DNA of 64,000 nucleotides from Mycolicibacterium austroafricanum (GCF_000612725.1 NZ_HG964455.1:337418-401417); one strand, 5' to 3'; counted from the first letter of the stretch, positions 42,199 through 52,751 are shown. Translations and numbers: made by a program. The notes: generated by a model from the sequence alone, not told the origin.

Positions 42199-43319
42199 GG
42201 CGTGCTTCCTGTGAGCTGCAGCAGTATGTCCTCGACCTCGCGAACCTTGCGTGCCGACTCGGCGGCGTAGGCCTGCCCGGCCATGCCGCTGTAGTCGAGC
42301 ACCGACACGACCCGGGCACCCGCCTCGCCGAATTCGGCGATCTGCGCGGCGACCTGCTTCGGTGTGCCGTGCGGGACAACAGACAGGATCGCGGCCGGGT
42401 CGACCTGCTCGAACAGCCGGAGCAACCTGTCGCGGGTCAGCGCGCGCGGGTCGATGTCCTGGATGCCGCGCCAGTGCTCCCCCATCGGATGGCGGTGACC
42501 GGCGGCTGTCAGTGCGTCGGCCGTCAGTTGCAGCACCAGCGACTTCACCAGCGGACGTTGCAGAATCTCGCGCAGTTCGTCGGGCTCGCCGATGAGGCAG
42601 ACCACCATCTTCGCCGGCGTGATCGCTTGCGGGTCCCGTCCGGCCTGTTCGGCCGCCTCCTGGATGCGTGCCAGCTGGCCGGCATAGGTCTCGGGTCCGG
42701 CGCTGCCCGTCGGCCACCAGCCGTCGCCGAGTTCCCCGACCAATCGCAGCATGCGGGGGCCGTTGGCGCCGATCCAGACCGGTGGCGGGCCGGTGTGGTG
42801 AAGCTCGGCGTCCAGCCGGGCATGCTCCAGCCTGAAGTGCTGCCCGGCGAAGTCGATCGGCCCGTCGGCGCCCCAGAGCAGCCGGATCAGCCGCAGCGCC
42901 TCGGCGAACCGGCTCACCGTGCGATGGTCGTCGAAGCCGTACGGAGCCAGGTTCTCGCGCTCGCCGGCACCGAGCCCCAGGATGAACCGGCCGTCCGAGA
43001 GATGGCTCAGGGTCAGCGCCGACTGGGCCAGCATCACCGGGTGGCGGCGGACGGTGTCGAGGACGCTCGTGGCGATCCGGGTGCGTGTCGTGCGGGCCGC
43101 GACGGCACCGGCGAGGGTGAGGGCGTCCAGGTAGCGGTGCGGCGACGGCGAAACCTCGGCGAGGTCGGTGAACTCCGGCGACCAGATCGAGTCCGGCCAG
43201 AAGCCCACGAGGTGATCGGGCAGCCAAATGGACTGGTAGCGACCATCATCGAGGGCGTCCAGCGCGCTGAGGTCGAGCGGCAGAGTCGTCCGGACGAACG
43301 CGGCCAGCTCCAAGGGCAT
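42195..43319 (-). CDS. Luciferase-like monooxygenase, probably F420-dependent
   Basis: This 374-residue TIM-barrel protein has the hallmarks of LLM enzymes that use F420: S-I-W-L-P-D-H near the N-terminus and L-G-L-G-A-G-E-R-E-N-L-A-P-Y-G in the middle, close to mycobacterial phthiodiolone ketoreductase. The ATG at 43319 is preferred over a TTG nine bases upstream. It heads the operon luciferase-like, sulfotransferase, DUF1214, VOC, esterase, so it may reduce or oxygenate the substrate that is later sulfated. Confidence 0.87.
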   Translation of the reverse strand: MPLELAAFVRTTLPLDLSALDALDDGRYQSIWLPDHLVGFWPDSIWSPEFTDLAEVSPSPHRYLDALTLAGAVAARTTRTRIATSVLDTVRRHPVMLAQSALTLSHLSDGRFILGLGAGERENLAPYGFDDHRTVSRFAEALRLIRLLWGADGPIDFAGQHFRLEHARLDAELHHTGPPPVWIGANGPRMLRLVGELGDGWWPTGSAGPETYAGQLARIQEAAEQAGRDPQAITPAKMVVCLIGEPDELREILQRPLVKSLVLQLTADALTAAGHRHPMGEHWRGIQDIDPRALTRDRLLRLFEQVDPAAILSVVPHGTPKQVAAQIAEFGEAGARVVSVLDYSGMAGQAYAAESARKVREVEDILLQLTGSTP

Positions 43320-43417
43320 GCAGCGCAAGCTACCCGAGGATCGAGGCTACGTCCCCGAATTGCTGTGCATCTGCTCAGCAGAGCCGGCGGCGCAACGGCC
43401 GATCATCCCGGCATCCG

Positions 43418-43675
43418 CTATTTCGCCAGGCGAAAATACGGTTCAACGGTGCCGCTGAGCTTCACAACCATAGGGTTCCCGCGACGATCCTTGGCGGTGG
43501 GCACTTCGACACGCACCCAACCCTCGGCCACGTCGTATTCGACGACATTGGTCTTCTCGGCGCCGTTGAAGCGGATGCCGACGTCGCGGAGGAGCGCCTC
43601 TTGGTCATAGAACGGGCTGTTCGGATCGATGGAGAGGTGATTTGGCGGAACGTCGGTGCTCTGGTCCTCGGACAT
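43418..43675 (-). CDS. DUF3297 family small protein
   Basis: This 85-residue protein starts at an ATG at 43675. It matches the DUF3297 pattern: N-H-L-S-I-D-P-N-S-P-F-Y, D-V-G-I-R-F-N-G-A-E-K-T-N-V-V-E-Y and R-G-N-P-M-V-V-K-L-S-G-T-V-E-P-Y-F. It is small, soluble and without known function. It lies 98 bp upstream of the luciferase-like gene on the same strand. Confidence 0.82.
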   Translation of the reverse strand: MSEDQSTDVPPNHLSIDPNSPFYDQEALLRDVGIRFNGAEKTNVVEYDVAEGWVRVEVPTAKDRRGNPMVVKLSGTVEPYFRLAK

Positions 43676-43897
43676 GATGGCTTTCGGTAGATGCTGCGTC
43701 GGTCTCGTGTTGATTCGCTGTGAACCTACCCGACCCTGACCGGCGCGACCGATTCCGTGGACTGCTCGTTTCGTGGGTGGATCGGTTGAAACGAAGAGGC
43801 TTCTCTGGTGCGCAGCCTGATCGATCACCGCAACAGCCGAAGACCGCCCGGACCGTAGCGTCACGGTCCGGGCGGATTCGGCTGTCAGAACCGTCGG

Positions 43898-44617
43898 TCA
43901 GAAGTATGTCGTTGTCGCCGTGCTGGTTCCGTTGTCACAGGCGATGTTGACGTTCCAATTCTTGAACCGCGGAACCGCCGGGACGATCCGTAGGTCGTAC
44001 TGGGAGTTCGCGGGTAAGGCGAATGCACGGTTGAAGTTGTCCGCCGTGTATGTGCACTGCGACGACACCCCACTGCGATCCGTGATGTGAGCGACCAGGC
44101 CACCCACAACCGTGTCGAACGACACCGTCGGACCCAGCTTCGGCGCCGGCGGTGGCGGTGGCGGATCGTTCGGCGGCGGCGGGGTGTTCCCATTCGAGCA
44201 TCCCGACACGATCACCTTCGCACCTGTCTGGTTCTGCAGTTTGGCCAACGCGCTACTCGAGGCGGCAGCGATCGTCGGACCTGATGCCCCGACCTCTTCG
44301 CCGTAGTTGTTGGAGGCGGCCGCCGCGCACTCGTTGGTGGCGATGACCACCGTCACGCAGTGACCGGCGCCGTTGTTGGAACAGTTCGTCAGTGCCCCCT
44401 GGGCGGCCTGATCTTGGCTGCCGGCGATGGACGAACCGCCTGCCATCGTGACGGGCGGATTCTCGTTGACATATCCGAGCGCCAACGCGATGTACTGATC
44501 GGCAGCCTGCGCCGATGCGGGCGTGAGCAGGCCGACGGCGGCCGTACCCGCGGCCACCAGGATGGCGGCCGCGGTCCGGCCTTGCCAACCCACACGGTTC
44601 TTGGAAGTGGTGTTCAT
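43898..44617 (-). CDS. Secreted DUF4189 protein
   Basis: The 239-residue protein has a signal peptide ending A-S-A-Q-A at about residue 38. A DUF4189-like domain follows (Y-I-A-L-A-L-G-Y-V, S-Q-D-Q-A-A-Q-G-A-L-T-N-C, C-V-T-V-V-I-A-T-N-E-C-A-A), then a proline-rich linker of about 15 residues and a second small domain with two cysteines. The linker is coded by GGCGGTGGC-like repeats on the plus strand. Such proteins are exported to the mycobacterial envelope; role unknown. Confidence 0.8.
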   Translation of the reverse strand: MNTTSKNRVGWQGRTAAAILVAAGTAAVGLLTPASAQAADQYIALALGYVNENPPVTMAGGSSIAGSQDQAAQGALTNCSNNGAGHCVTVVIATNECAAAASNNYGEEVGASGPTIAAASSSALAKLQNQTGAKVIVSGCSNGNTPPPPNDPPPPPPAPKLGPTVSFDTVVGGLVAHITDRSGVSSQCTYTADNFNRAFALPANSQYDLRIVPAVPRFKNWNVNIACDNGTSTATTTYF

Positions 44618-44810
44618 GATCGTTCCTGTCAGGTCGTGCTGCCCTGGGGCGGGCGCGAATTGGTCGTTTGGCCGTTCACCGCGGGTCTGTATGTGGTCTG
44701 CCGATCTTTCGGCCGTCTCCGGTTTTTCCCGCTGCAGCAATAGTCGTGCGCCGCAAGCGGCTGCGTAATCGCCGGGAAGCCAGAACACGACGCCCGAAAG
44801 CAAGGGTTTC

Positions 44811-44948
44811 CTATCCGCCGGGCAAGGGACGACGGCGTTGCTCAGCTCGCCAGTTGCCGCCCTCTTGGCCGACGCTGCTGATCCCCGGCCGCTCGGCGAG
44901 CTGCTTGTGATCCACGTCGATCGCCATGGATTCGAGTGTTTCTGACAT
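44811..44948 (-). CDS. Possible 45-residue small protein
   Basis: An open frame from the ATG at 44948 to TAG at 44811-44813 is preceded by GGAAGGA at a good distance. The product has 45 residues: an acidic N-terminal half (S-E-T-L-E-S-M-A-I-D-V-D) and a Gly/Arg-rich end. It lies about 60 bp after the diguanylate cyclase stop on the same strand. No family recognised; a chance frame is possible. Confidence 0.35.
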   Translation of the reverse strand: MSETLESMAIDVDHKQLAERPGISSVGQEGGNWRAEQRRRPLPGG

Positions 44949-45010
44949 CGTCAGTCCTTCCCGCCGAGCTCACACTTGGCGTGTCAGACCAGAACCAGAT
45001 CCACCGGTAT

Positions 45011-46836
45011 TCAGACAGTCCCCCGCGAGCGAACGGCGGGATCACCGGACTCACGATCGTGTTGCTGGGTTGGGTCGACCAGGATGACTGCGTTCCTGCT
45101 GCCAGACTTGGCCTGGTACATGGCCGCATCGGCCCTGGCCGTGACTGAGGAAGCGGGCTCTCCGGTGAGGGCGATGGCGGCACCGATGCTCAGGGTTGCG
45201 TGGATCGTGTTCCCGGAGACGTGGATCGGTTCGGCGGTGCGACAGCGAATTTTCTCGCCGATCCGGACGAGCTCGTCGATGCTGCGGAGGCCGGGCAGTA
45301 CGACGAGTATCTCGTCTCACCCCCTGTCCGGCCGACGGTGTCTTCCTTGCGGACAGACTCGCGGATCCGGGCCGCCAAGGTGGTGAGCACGGTGTCTCCC
45401 ACGCTGTGTCCCCAGGTGTCGTTGATGTCCTTGAAGTGGTCGACGTCGCAGAACAAGATGCCCAGGTGTGTTCCCGGTGCCGGCGGGTGCTCCAGAGCGG
45501 ATTGAAGGCGGTCCAGCGCCTCGGCACGGTTCGCCAGTCCGGTCAGTGCGTCGAATCGGGCCAACCGTTCGAGTCGGTGTTCCACCTCTACCCGATCGTC
45601 GGCGATACGCAGGGCGGCGATCAGCCCATCGGGATTGCCGTCGGCATCCACGTAGGGCTTCCCGTGGCCATCGATCCAGTGGTACTCACCGTCGGCGGCA
45701 CGGGCCCGGAACCGTTGCAGAACCGATTCGCCGCCGGTGATCTTCTGCAGCGCGGCTGCGATCGCGACGAGGTCGTCGGGGTGGATGTGGCCTGTGAAGT
45801 CTGAGGTGATCCACCACTGCGGCGGCCTCCCCAATGCGGTCTCCACCGACGGCGATACCCACACGATCTGGCGGCCGCGAAGGTGAACGATGATGTCAAC
45901 AGCGTTGTCAGCGAGAATGTGGTAGCGCTTCTCAGCATCCGCGCGTTCTCTGCTCAGTTGTTCCTTCTCGATGAGCAGACTCTGCTCTTGGTGGCGCACG
46001 CGGAACCCGACCAACACGGTAAAGACGGTGCACACCAATACCGAGAGGGCAAAGGCCGCATTCTCGCTGCGGCCCAGGGCCAGGAATGCTTGCCGTGACA
46101 ACGCCACCAGGATCGGAAAACCGAGGGCTAGGCCGTACCACCGGACCAGCGCCCCCCGGTCGGGTCGGGTGAGCAGCCAGGCCAGCGGCGGTCGGTCGGT
46201 GCGCACGACCGACGTCGCCGCGACAAGCAGCAGCAGAGCCAAGGCAGTCGAGATCGCCATGCCGGTTGAGGGTCTGACGTCTACCAAGTCGATCGCGCCG
46301 AAGAAGTAGGCCGCCACTGCGACCAACGGGATGAACCCGCCACCCACGACGCACACCGTCCACACCAGGCCAACCCAGCGGCGATCCAGCCGCGCCAGTC
46401 CGATAGCGGCGGCCAGGGACAGGACCGACGATGCGGTCTGCGGGCTCGGACGCCCTGGCCAGGACGATTGCAGCGTGCCTACTGCCTCTGCGAACCACAA
46501 CTGGTCCAGGCCGAACGACCTGGCGATCGCATACTCCAGGAGAACCACGACGGCGAGGGCACCCACCGTTGCGGCCACACCGCGCCCGACCCACACCCGA
46601 GTACGCGACGGCCGCCCCGATTGCACCAGGATCGCCGCCCCCAATGCGGCCAGCCACAGCGCACTCCAGGGCGTCATCTGCGGCCAGGTCGGGTAGATGC
46701 GCGTCAGCTGTTCGACACCGCTCGCCCAGCCCACCCAGTCCAACGCAGCAACGACGAACACGACCACAACAGCGGCGCGGCCCCATCGTGCCAACCCCTC
46801 CGCTTCCGGGGCCACACCAGTGTCGGGCCTGTCCAT
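45011..46836 (-). pseudogene. Membrane PAS-GGDEF diguanylate cyclase, frameshifted in the GGDEF motif
   Basis: From the ATG at 46836 (GGAGGG upstream) the protein has about eight membrane segments up to residue 280, a coiled linker, a PAS domain (about 300-410), and a GGDEF domain starting D-A-L-T-G-L-A-N-R. The frame reads T-G-G-E-T-R-Y instead of G-G-D-E: two bases too many in TCTC at 45315-45318 shift the frame. Removing one dinucleotide restores G-G-D-E-I-L-V-V-L-P-G, then S-I-G-A-A-I-A and A-D-A-A-M-Y-Q-A-K, to TGA at 45011-45013. As written, the frame stops at 45190. A sequencing error would give the same picture; otherwise c-di-GMP synthesis is lost. Confidence 0.85.
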
Positions 46837-47401
46837 CGGTGATTCCCTCCCCCGAGCGGCGCTACTCCCTGCAGCGGCGCCTACGAGCAACGTCGCGCCC
46901 CACGGCGAGCATCTCGACGAAGGGATCGCCGGACACGTGGCGGGTGGTCACCACGCACGCCCTCGTGACCGCGATAGCTCGACCTTCGTCGCCTGATCGT
47001 CTCGGTCAGCGAACGTTCCGACCTAGAGGCCAAAGTCACCGATCGCGGGGAAAGACATACGAAAGCCCTGATCGTCGGCCTCTTCTGCACACCGGGGAAC
47101 CAGATCGTCCACGTGCGGCGCGAACACGGCTGGGGTGTGCCCATGGTCGAAGTCTCCCGGCTCGCCTCAGCCGCAAGGTCTACGAACACACGTCATCTGG
47201 TTCGACGCCCGCGGCCAGGAGTTCCTCTACGCGCTGGTCGAGGACCGCCTGATTCAGATGGGGGTTCGAGTGTGATCGGCCGCTCGGTGTCCGGGTGTGG
47301 CCGTTGCGTCGAAGGGCAACCGGCGTCAAAGGTGTCGTGAGAGCGACGGTTTCGGCTTCAGGCCGAGCCGGCAATGACCGCAGACCACCTGCCAAAAGGA
47401 G
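46837..47401. other. Gap between the diguanylate cyclase and tRNA-Ala genes
   Basis: No supported gene lies in these 565 bases. Two frames look faintly coding: on the minus strand a short frame ending at 46862 just before the cyclase, and on the plus strand a frame ending with TGA at 47273-47275 whose last residues read W-F-D-A-R-G-Q-E-F-L-Y-A-L-V-E-D. Neither has a good start, and the latter would need a frameshift, so it may be the end of a decayed gene. Confidence 0.4.
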
Positions 47402-47474
47402 TGGAGCTAAGGGGATTCGAACCCCTGACCCCCACACTGCCAGTGTGGTGCGCTACCAACTGCGCCATAGCCCC
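47402..47474 (-). tRNA. tRNA-Ala (anticodon GGC)
   Basis: Reading the minus strand, the acceptor arms GGGGCTA and TAGCTCC pair fully with one G-U. The anticodon stem CCACA/TGTGG encloses the loop CTGGCAG, giving anticodon GGC for Ala. The T-arm AGGGG-TTCGAAT-CCCCT and the D-arm GCGC-AGTTGGTA-GCGC are standard. The discriminator is A and the CCA end is not encoded. Confidence 0.95.
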
Positions 47475-47527
47475 TTGTCGTGCTCATCGAAATTACACCA
47501 CGAGGGGTTGCCGCTCAAAATCGCTGG

Positions 47528-48877
47528 TCACGGCACTTCACCGCCGGCCTCTGGGCCGAGCGGACGGGCCTGCGTGTGCTCGGTGGACGCCCGCGGCCGG
47601 GTCTCGGGAGCGAAGATCCACCCCACCGCCGCCACCGCGAGGATGACGCCGCTGATCAGGAAGGCCCACCCGAACGAGGTGTACTGCGCGATCAGCCCGA
47701 CCAAAAGTGATCCGCCGATCGAGCCGAAGTCGGCCATCATCTGGAACGTCGCCACCGCCGTCCCGCCCCGCGATTTGTTGCCCACCACGTCGGCGACCGC
47801 GGCCTGCTGCGGGGAGACGAAGATGCCGGTGGCCGCCCCGGCGATGTAGGCCGCCACCAGAAACACGGGCAGCGACGTGGTGAAGCCCACCAGCGCGGTG
47901 GACGCCGCCGCCAGCGTCAGGCCGAAGATCATCAGCTTGCGGCGTCCCAGCCGGTCCGACAGATGGCCGCTGGGGATGACGACCGAGATGTTGCCGACCG
48001 CGAACGCGGTCAGCGCCAGACCGGCCGCGCCGGGGCTCTGACCCAGCACCTCCACGATGAACAGCGGCACCAGCGCGATGCGCAGGCCGAACGACGCCCA
48101 GCCCGTCGCGAAGTTGGAGAACAGCGCCGCCCGGTAGGCCCGGTGCCGGAACACCGTGCGGAAGGGCACCGGCTCCTCCGGGTCCTCGTCCTGCTGCCCG
48201 ACCACCGTCGAATGACGAAGGCTGACGAACACGACGGTCGCGGCGACCAGCAGCGCCGCACCGTAGATCAGGAACGGCGCCGACAGCCCGAATCCGGCGG
48301 TCAGCGCGCCCAGGATGGGTCCGCCCACCGAGCCGACCATGAACCCCGACGAGAACAGCCCGGCGACCCGGCCGCGCGCGTCGGGCGGCGAGATACGGAT
48401 CATCAGCCCCAGCGACGACACCGTGAACATCGCGGAGCCGATCCCGCCCAGCGACCGGAAAAGCAGTAGCTGCCAATATGTTTCGGCGAAGGCACACGCG
48501 GCGGTGGACAGCGCGACGATGATCAGGCCGCTGATGTAGACCCGCCGCTCCCCCAGCCGCTGCACGAGCATCCCCGCCGGCGGGGCCCCGACCAGACGCA
48601 TCACCGCGAACGCGGTGATGACGAACGTCGCGGCACTGATGCTGACGCCGAAGTGGCGGGCGTACTGCGGCAACACCGGGGCGACCACCCCGTATCCCAA
48701 TGCCACCACGAAGTTGGCGGCTACCAGCACCCACACTTCACGGGGCAGCGGCTGCTTCGTCGCGGATTGTGAATTGCTCCTCGCGTCCGCAGTGCCGGAA
48801 TTGCTCCTCGCGTCCGCAGTGCCGGAATTGCTCCTCGCGTCCGCACCTGGACACTCGCCCTCCGTGTGCGACGTCAC
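47528..48877 (-). CDS. MFS efflux transporter
   Basis: The 449-residue protein has 12 hydrophobic segments. Motif A-like G-M-L-V-Q-R-L-G-E-R-R-V follows segment 2 and G-H-L-S-D-R-L-G-R-R-K-L follows segment 8; a P-I-L-G-A motif (antiporter motif C type) is in segment 5. It resembles drug-efflux MFS proteins of the DHA1 group. The start is a GTG at 48877. The first 40 residues are unusual: an A-D-A-R-S-N-S-G-T unit is repeated almost three times, coded by a 27-bp tandem repeat. The true start could lie after the repeat. Confidence 0.88.
   Translation of the reverse strand: MTSHTEGECPGADARSNSGTADARSNSGTADARSNSQSATKQPLPREVWVLVAANFVVALGYGVVAPVLPQYARHFGVSISAATFVITAFAVMRLVGAPPAGMLVQRLGERRVYISGLIIVALSTAACAFAETYWQLLLFRSLGGIGSAMFTVSSLGLMIRISPPDARGRVAGLFSSGFMVGSVGGPILGALTAGFGLSAPFLIYGAALLVAATVVFVSLRHSTVVGQQDEDPEEPVPFRTVFRHRAYRAALFSNFATGWASFGLRIALVPLFIVEVLGQSPGAAGLALTAFAVGNISVVIPSGHLSDRLGRRKLMIFGLTLAAASTALVGFTTSLPVFLVAAYIAGAATGIFVSPQQAAVADVVGNKSRGGTAVATFQMMADFGSIGGSLLVGLIAQYTSFGWAFLISGVILAVAAVGWIFAPETRPRASTEHTQARPLGPEAGGEVP
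48771..48845. repeat. 27-bp tandem repeat, about 2.8 copies
   Basis: A 27-bp unit starting GAATTGCTCC occurs at 48771-48797, 48798-48824 and partly from 48825. Copies are identical until the third breaks off. The unit is a multiple of three, so copy changes keep the MFS frame and alter only its N-terminal cytoplasmic tail. Confidence 0.9.
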
Positions 48878-48890
48878 GGACCGACCGGCC

Positions 48891-50564
<1,674 letters not shown>

Positions 50565-50625
50565 GGTGTTGATTCTGCTATGTCGTGACGCCACAAGCCG
50601 CCTCCGGGGCGGCATACTTTCGCCC

Positions 50626-51021
50626 ATGCCCTACGACCGGCGGGAACTGGCCGCGGTATTCGCCGGTGGCGCACTGGGCACTCTGGCGCGGGCAGGCTTC
50701 GAGGCGCTGGCCGCCCCCGATCCCGGCCGGTGGCCGTGGCCGACGTTCACCGTCAACATCGTCGGCGCCCTACTGCTCGGCGTCTTCGTCACCCGTCTGC
50801 TGGAACGGCTGCCGGTGTCGAGCTACCGACGCCCGTTTCTGGGCACCGGCCTGTGCGGCGGTCTGACGACGTTTTCCACCATGCAGGTTGAGACGTTGAA
50901 AATGGTCGAGCACGGCCACTACGGCCTGGCCGCCGGTTACACGGCGGGCAGCATCGGCGCCGGTCTGGTCGCGGTGTACATCGGGACCGTCCTGGTCCGG
51001 CGGGTGAGGGTGCGTCGATGA
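50626..51021 (+). CDS. crcB: CrcB/Fluc fluoride channel subunit 1
   Basis: This 131-residue protein has four membrane segments and the Fluc signatures: G-T-L-A-R near the start, N-I-V-G-A-L-L-L-G in segment 2 and G-L-C-G-G-L-T-T-F-S-T-M in segment 3, including the conserved T-F-S. It forms a dual-topology fluoride channel, here probably a heterodimer with the next gene product since two copies overlap in an ATGA. No fluoride riboswitch was found upstream. Divergent from pgm by 61 bp. Confidence 0.92.
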   Translation: MPYDRRELAAVFAGGALGTLARAGFEALAAPDPGRWPWPTFTVNIVGALLLGVFVTRLLERLPVSSYRRPFLGTGLCGGLTTFSTMQVETLKMVEHGHYGLAAGYTAGSIGAGLVAVYIGTVLVRRVRVRR

Positions 51022-51386
51022 CGGCGGCACTGGTCTGGGTGGGCGTCTTCGTCGTCGGCGGCCTGGGTGCCGTCGCCCGGCTGACGGTCGACAAGGCGGT
51101 GTCCCAACGGGCGGGTTGGTCGTTTCCGCTCGGCACTCTCGCCGTCAACGTCAGCGGAGCGTTGCTGCTGGGTTTTCTGGCCGGCCTGGCCCTTCCGCCC
51201 CACCTCGCGCTGTTGGCCGGCACGGCGTTCGTCGGCTCCTACACCACGTTCTCCACCTGGATGCTGGAGACCCACCGCCTCGCCGAGGAGCGCCAGATCT
51301 GGCCCGCGCTGGGCAATATCGTGATCAGCGTCGTGCTCGGCCTGGCGGCCGCGCTGCTGGGCCAGTCACTGGGGGCGCTGCTGTGA
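51018..51386 (+). CDS. crcB: CrcB/Fluc fluoride channel subunit 2
   Basis: The 122-residue protein is a paralog of the preceding one with G-A-V-A-R, N-V-S-G-A-L-L-L-G and G-S-Y-T-T-F-S-T-W. Adjacent pairs of short CrcB genes encode subunits of opposite topology that assemble together. It overlaps the upstream gene in ATGA and the DUF190 gene in GTGA, so all three are translated as one unit. Confidence 0.92.
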   Translation: MTAALVWVGVFVVGGLGAVARLTVDKAVSQRAGWSFPLGTLAVNVSGALLLGFLAGLALPPHLALLAGTAFVGSYTTFSTWMLETHRLAEERQIWPALGNIVISVVLGLAAALLGQSLGALL

Positions 51387-52408
51387 ACGACGAAACCCTG
51401 ACGCTGACGGCATACTTCGCCGAACGGCAACGCAGCGGCCACCGGTTCTCGGCCGACGCGCTGCTGGATCTGTTCGAGCGCCGGCGCATCGCCACCAGCG
51501 TGATGGTGCGCGGCATCGCCAGCTTCGGACCGGCCAATGTCACCCGCAGCGACCGGTCCCTGAGCCTGTCCGAAGATCCTCCGGTGAGCGTCTGGGCCAT
51601 CGACGCCCCGGACCGGATCTCGGCCGTCGCCGACGACGCCGCCGCGCTCATCGGGCGCGGTGTGCTCACCGTCGAAAACGGGCGCTCCCTGCGGGCCGAT
51701 GAACCCGTCAACGGGGACACGGTGCGCCTGGCGCTGCACCTGGGCCGGCGGCAACGCCTTTCGGGTGCACCCGGCTACCTCGCGGTGTGCGACGTCCTGC
51801 ACGCCCACGGGTTCGTCGGGGCCGACGTGTATCTCGGGGTGGACGGCACGGTCGACGGCGCCCGCCGCCGGGCGCATTTCTTCAGCCGTAACTCCGAGGT
51901 GCCACTGTCGGTCGTCGGCGTGGGCACGACAGCCCAGGCTGTCACGGCGGCCGCCGAACTGCGCACCGCACTACCCGATGCACTGTTCGGCATCTCCCCG
52001 ACCCGGGTGTGCAAGAACGACGGCCGACACGTGTCCCGCCCCATGCCGTCGGACGGTCCGTACCAGCGGCTGACGGTGCACACCGCCGAGGCCTCCCGAC
52101 ACCGGGGTCAGCCGATTCACCGCGCCCTTGTGCACCGCCTCAAGAACTCCGACCACGCCGGCGGCGCCACCGTCCTGCGCGCCATCTGGGGCTTCCGCGG
52201 TGCCGAGCGACCCCACGGCGACCGGCTACTCCAAGTGAGCCGCCAGGTTCCTGTGACGACGGTCCTCATCGACACCGCGACCAACATCGCCGCGAGCTAT
52301 CCGATCGTCGACGAGCTCACCGAGCATGAGGGACTGGTCACCGTGGAAGCGATTCCGGGGCTGCTCGAGGTGAACGGCGACCAGAGGTTCGGCAGCCTCC
52401 ATCCGTGA
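51383..52408 (+). CDS. Triple DUF190 protein linked to fluoride export
   Basis: The protein has 341 residues from a GTG at 51383. Three DUF190-like repeats can be seen, each with L-x-x-Y/H-x-x-x-x-x-R-x-x-G, a helix, and a G-F-x-G-A-x-V/x-R-G hairpin: about 1-105, 115-225 and 235-340. Single DUF190 proteins are about 100 residues and often accompany crcB genes; they share the fold of PII-like signal proteins. A fused trimer would mimic the trimeric PII assembly. Its partner and ligand are unknown. Confidence 0.8.
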   Translation: MNDETLTLTAYFAERQRSGHRFSADALLDLFERRRIATSVMVRGIASFGPANVTRSDRSLSLSEDPPVSVWAIDAPDRISAVADDAAALIGRGVLTVENGRSLRADEPVNGDTVRLALHLGRRQRLSGAPGYLAVCDVLHAHGFVGADVYLGVDGTVDGARRRAHFFSRNSEVPLSVVGVGTTAQAVTAAAELRTALPDALFGISPTRVCKNDGRHVSRPMPSDGPYQRLTVHTAEASRHRGQPIHRALVHRLKNSDHAGGATVLRAIWGFRGAERPHGDRLLQVSRQVPVTTVLIDTATNIAASYPIVDELTEHEGLVTVEAIPGLLEVNGDQRFGSLHP

Positions 52409-52423
52409 CCCGGCCAACATTTG

Positions 52424-52442
52424 TGAGGGTAGCCTATCTTTA
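52424..52442. promoter_or_regulatory. IdeR (iron) box upstream of mbtL
   Basis: TGAGGGTAGCCTATCTTTA agrees with the 19-bp IdeR consensus at 13 positions, including the central AG-CTA. It lies 25 bp upstream of mbtL and would block transcription when iron is plentiful. Confidence 0.7.
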
Positions 52443-52466
52443 GCTGACGCGGTAACCTCTGCCGCC

Positions 52467-52751
52467 ATGACCCCGTCATCTCCAGCGTCATCTCCCGCGT
52501 CCTCACCGCACGGCATCAGCGCCGCCCTTGAGGAGATCCTGCGTGACGACCTCAACATCGACATCACCCGCGTGAGCCGGGATTCGCGCCTCATCGACGA
52601 TGTCGGCCTGGATTCGGTGGCCTTCGCCGTCGGCATGGTGGCGATCGAGGACAAACTCGGGGTCGCGCTCTCGGAAGAGGATCTGCTCACCTGCGACACC
52701 GTCGGCGACCTCGAGCAGGCCATCCTGGCGAAGACGCCCGCCGCCCGGTGA
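52467..52751 (+). CDS. mbtL: Acyl carrier protein of mycobactin lipidation
   Basis: This 94-residue protein is an acyl carrier protein with the phosphopantetheine site D-S-V and Ser50 in D-D-V-G-L-D-S-V-A-F. The order ACP, FadD33-type ligase, FadE14-type dehydrogenase, convergent N-acyltransferase is that of the M. tuberculosis mbt-2 locus (Rv1344-Rv1347c), which makes the unsaturated acyl chain and attaches it to the mycobactin lysine. An IdeR box precedes it, and the stop overlaps the mbtM GTG. Confidence 0.92.
   Translation: MTPSSPASSPASSPHGISAALEEILRDDLNIDITRVSRDSRLIDDVGLDSVAFAVGMVAIEDKLGVALSEEDLLTCDTVGDLEQAILAKTPAAR

Noticed and set aside
47113..47340. Plus-strand gene before tRNA-Ala
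   Set aside because: Arg/Gly/Ser-rich product without family resemblance and no ribosome binding site; at most a decayed gene end in another frame.
50565..50625. Fluoride riboswitch before crcB
   Set aside because: The 61-bp gap shows none of the conserved crcB-motif segments.
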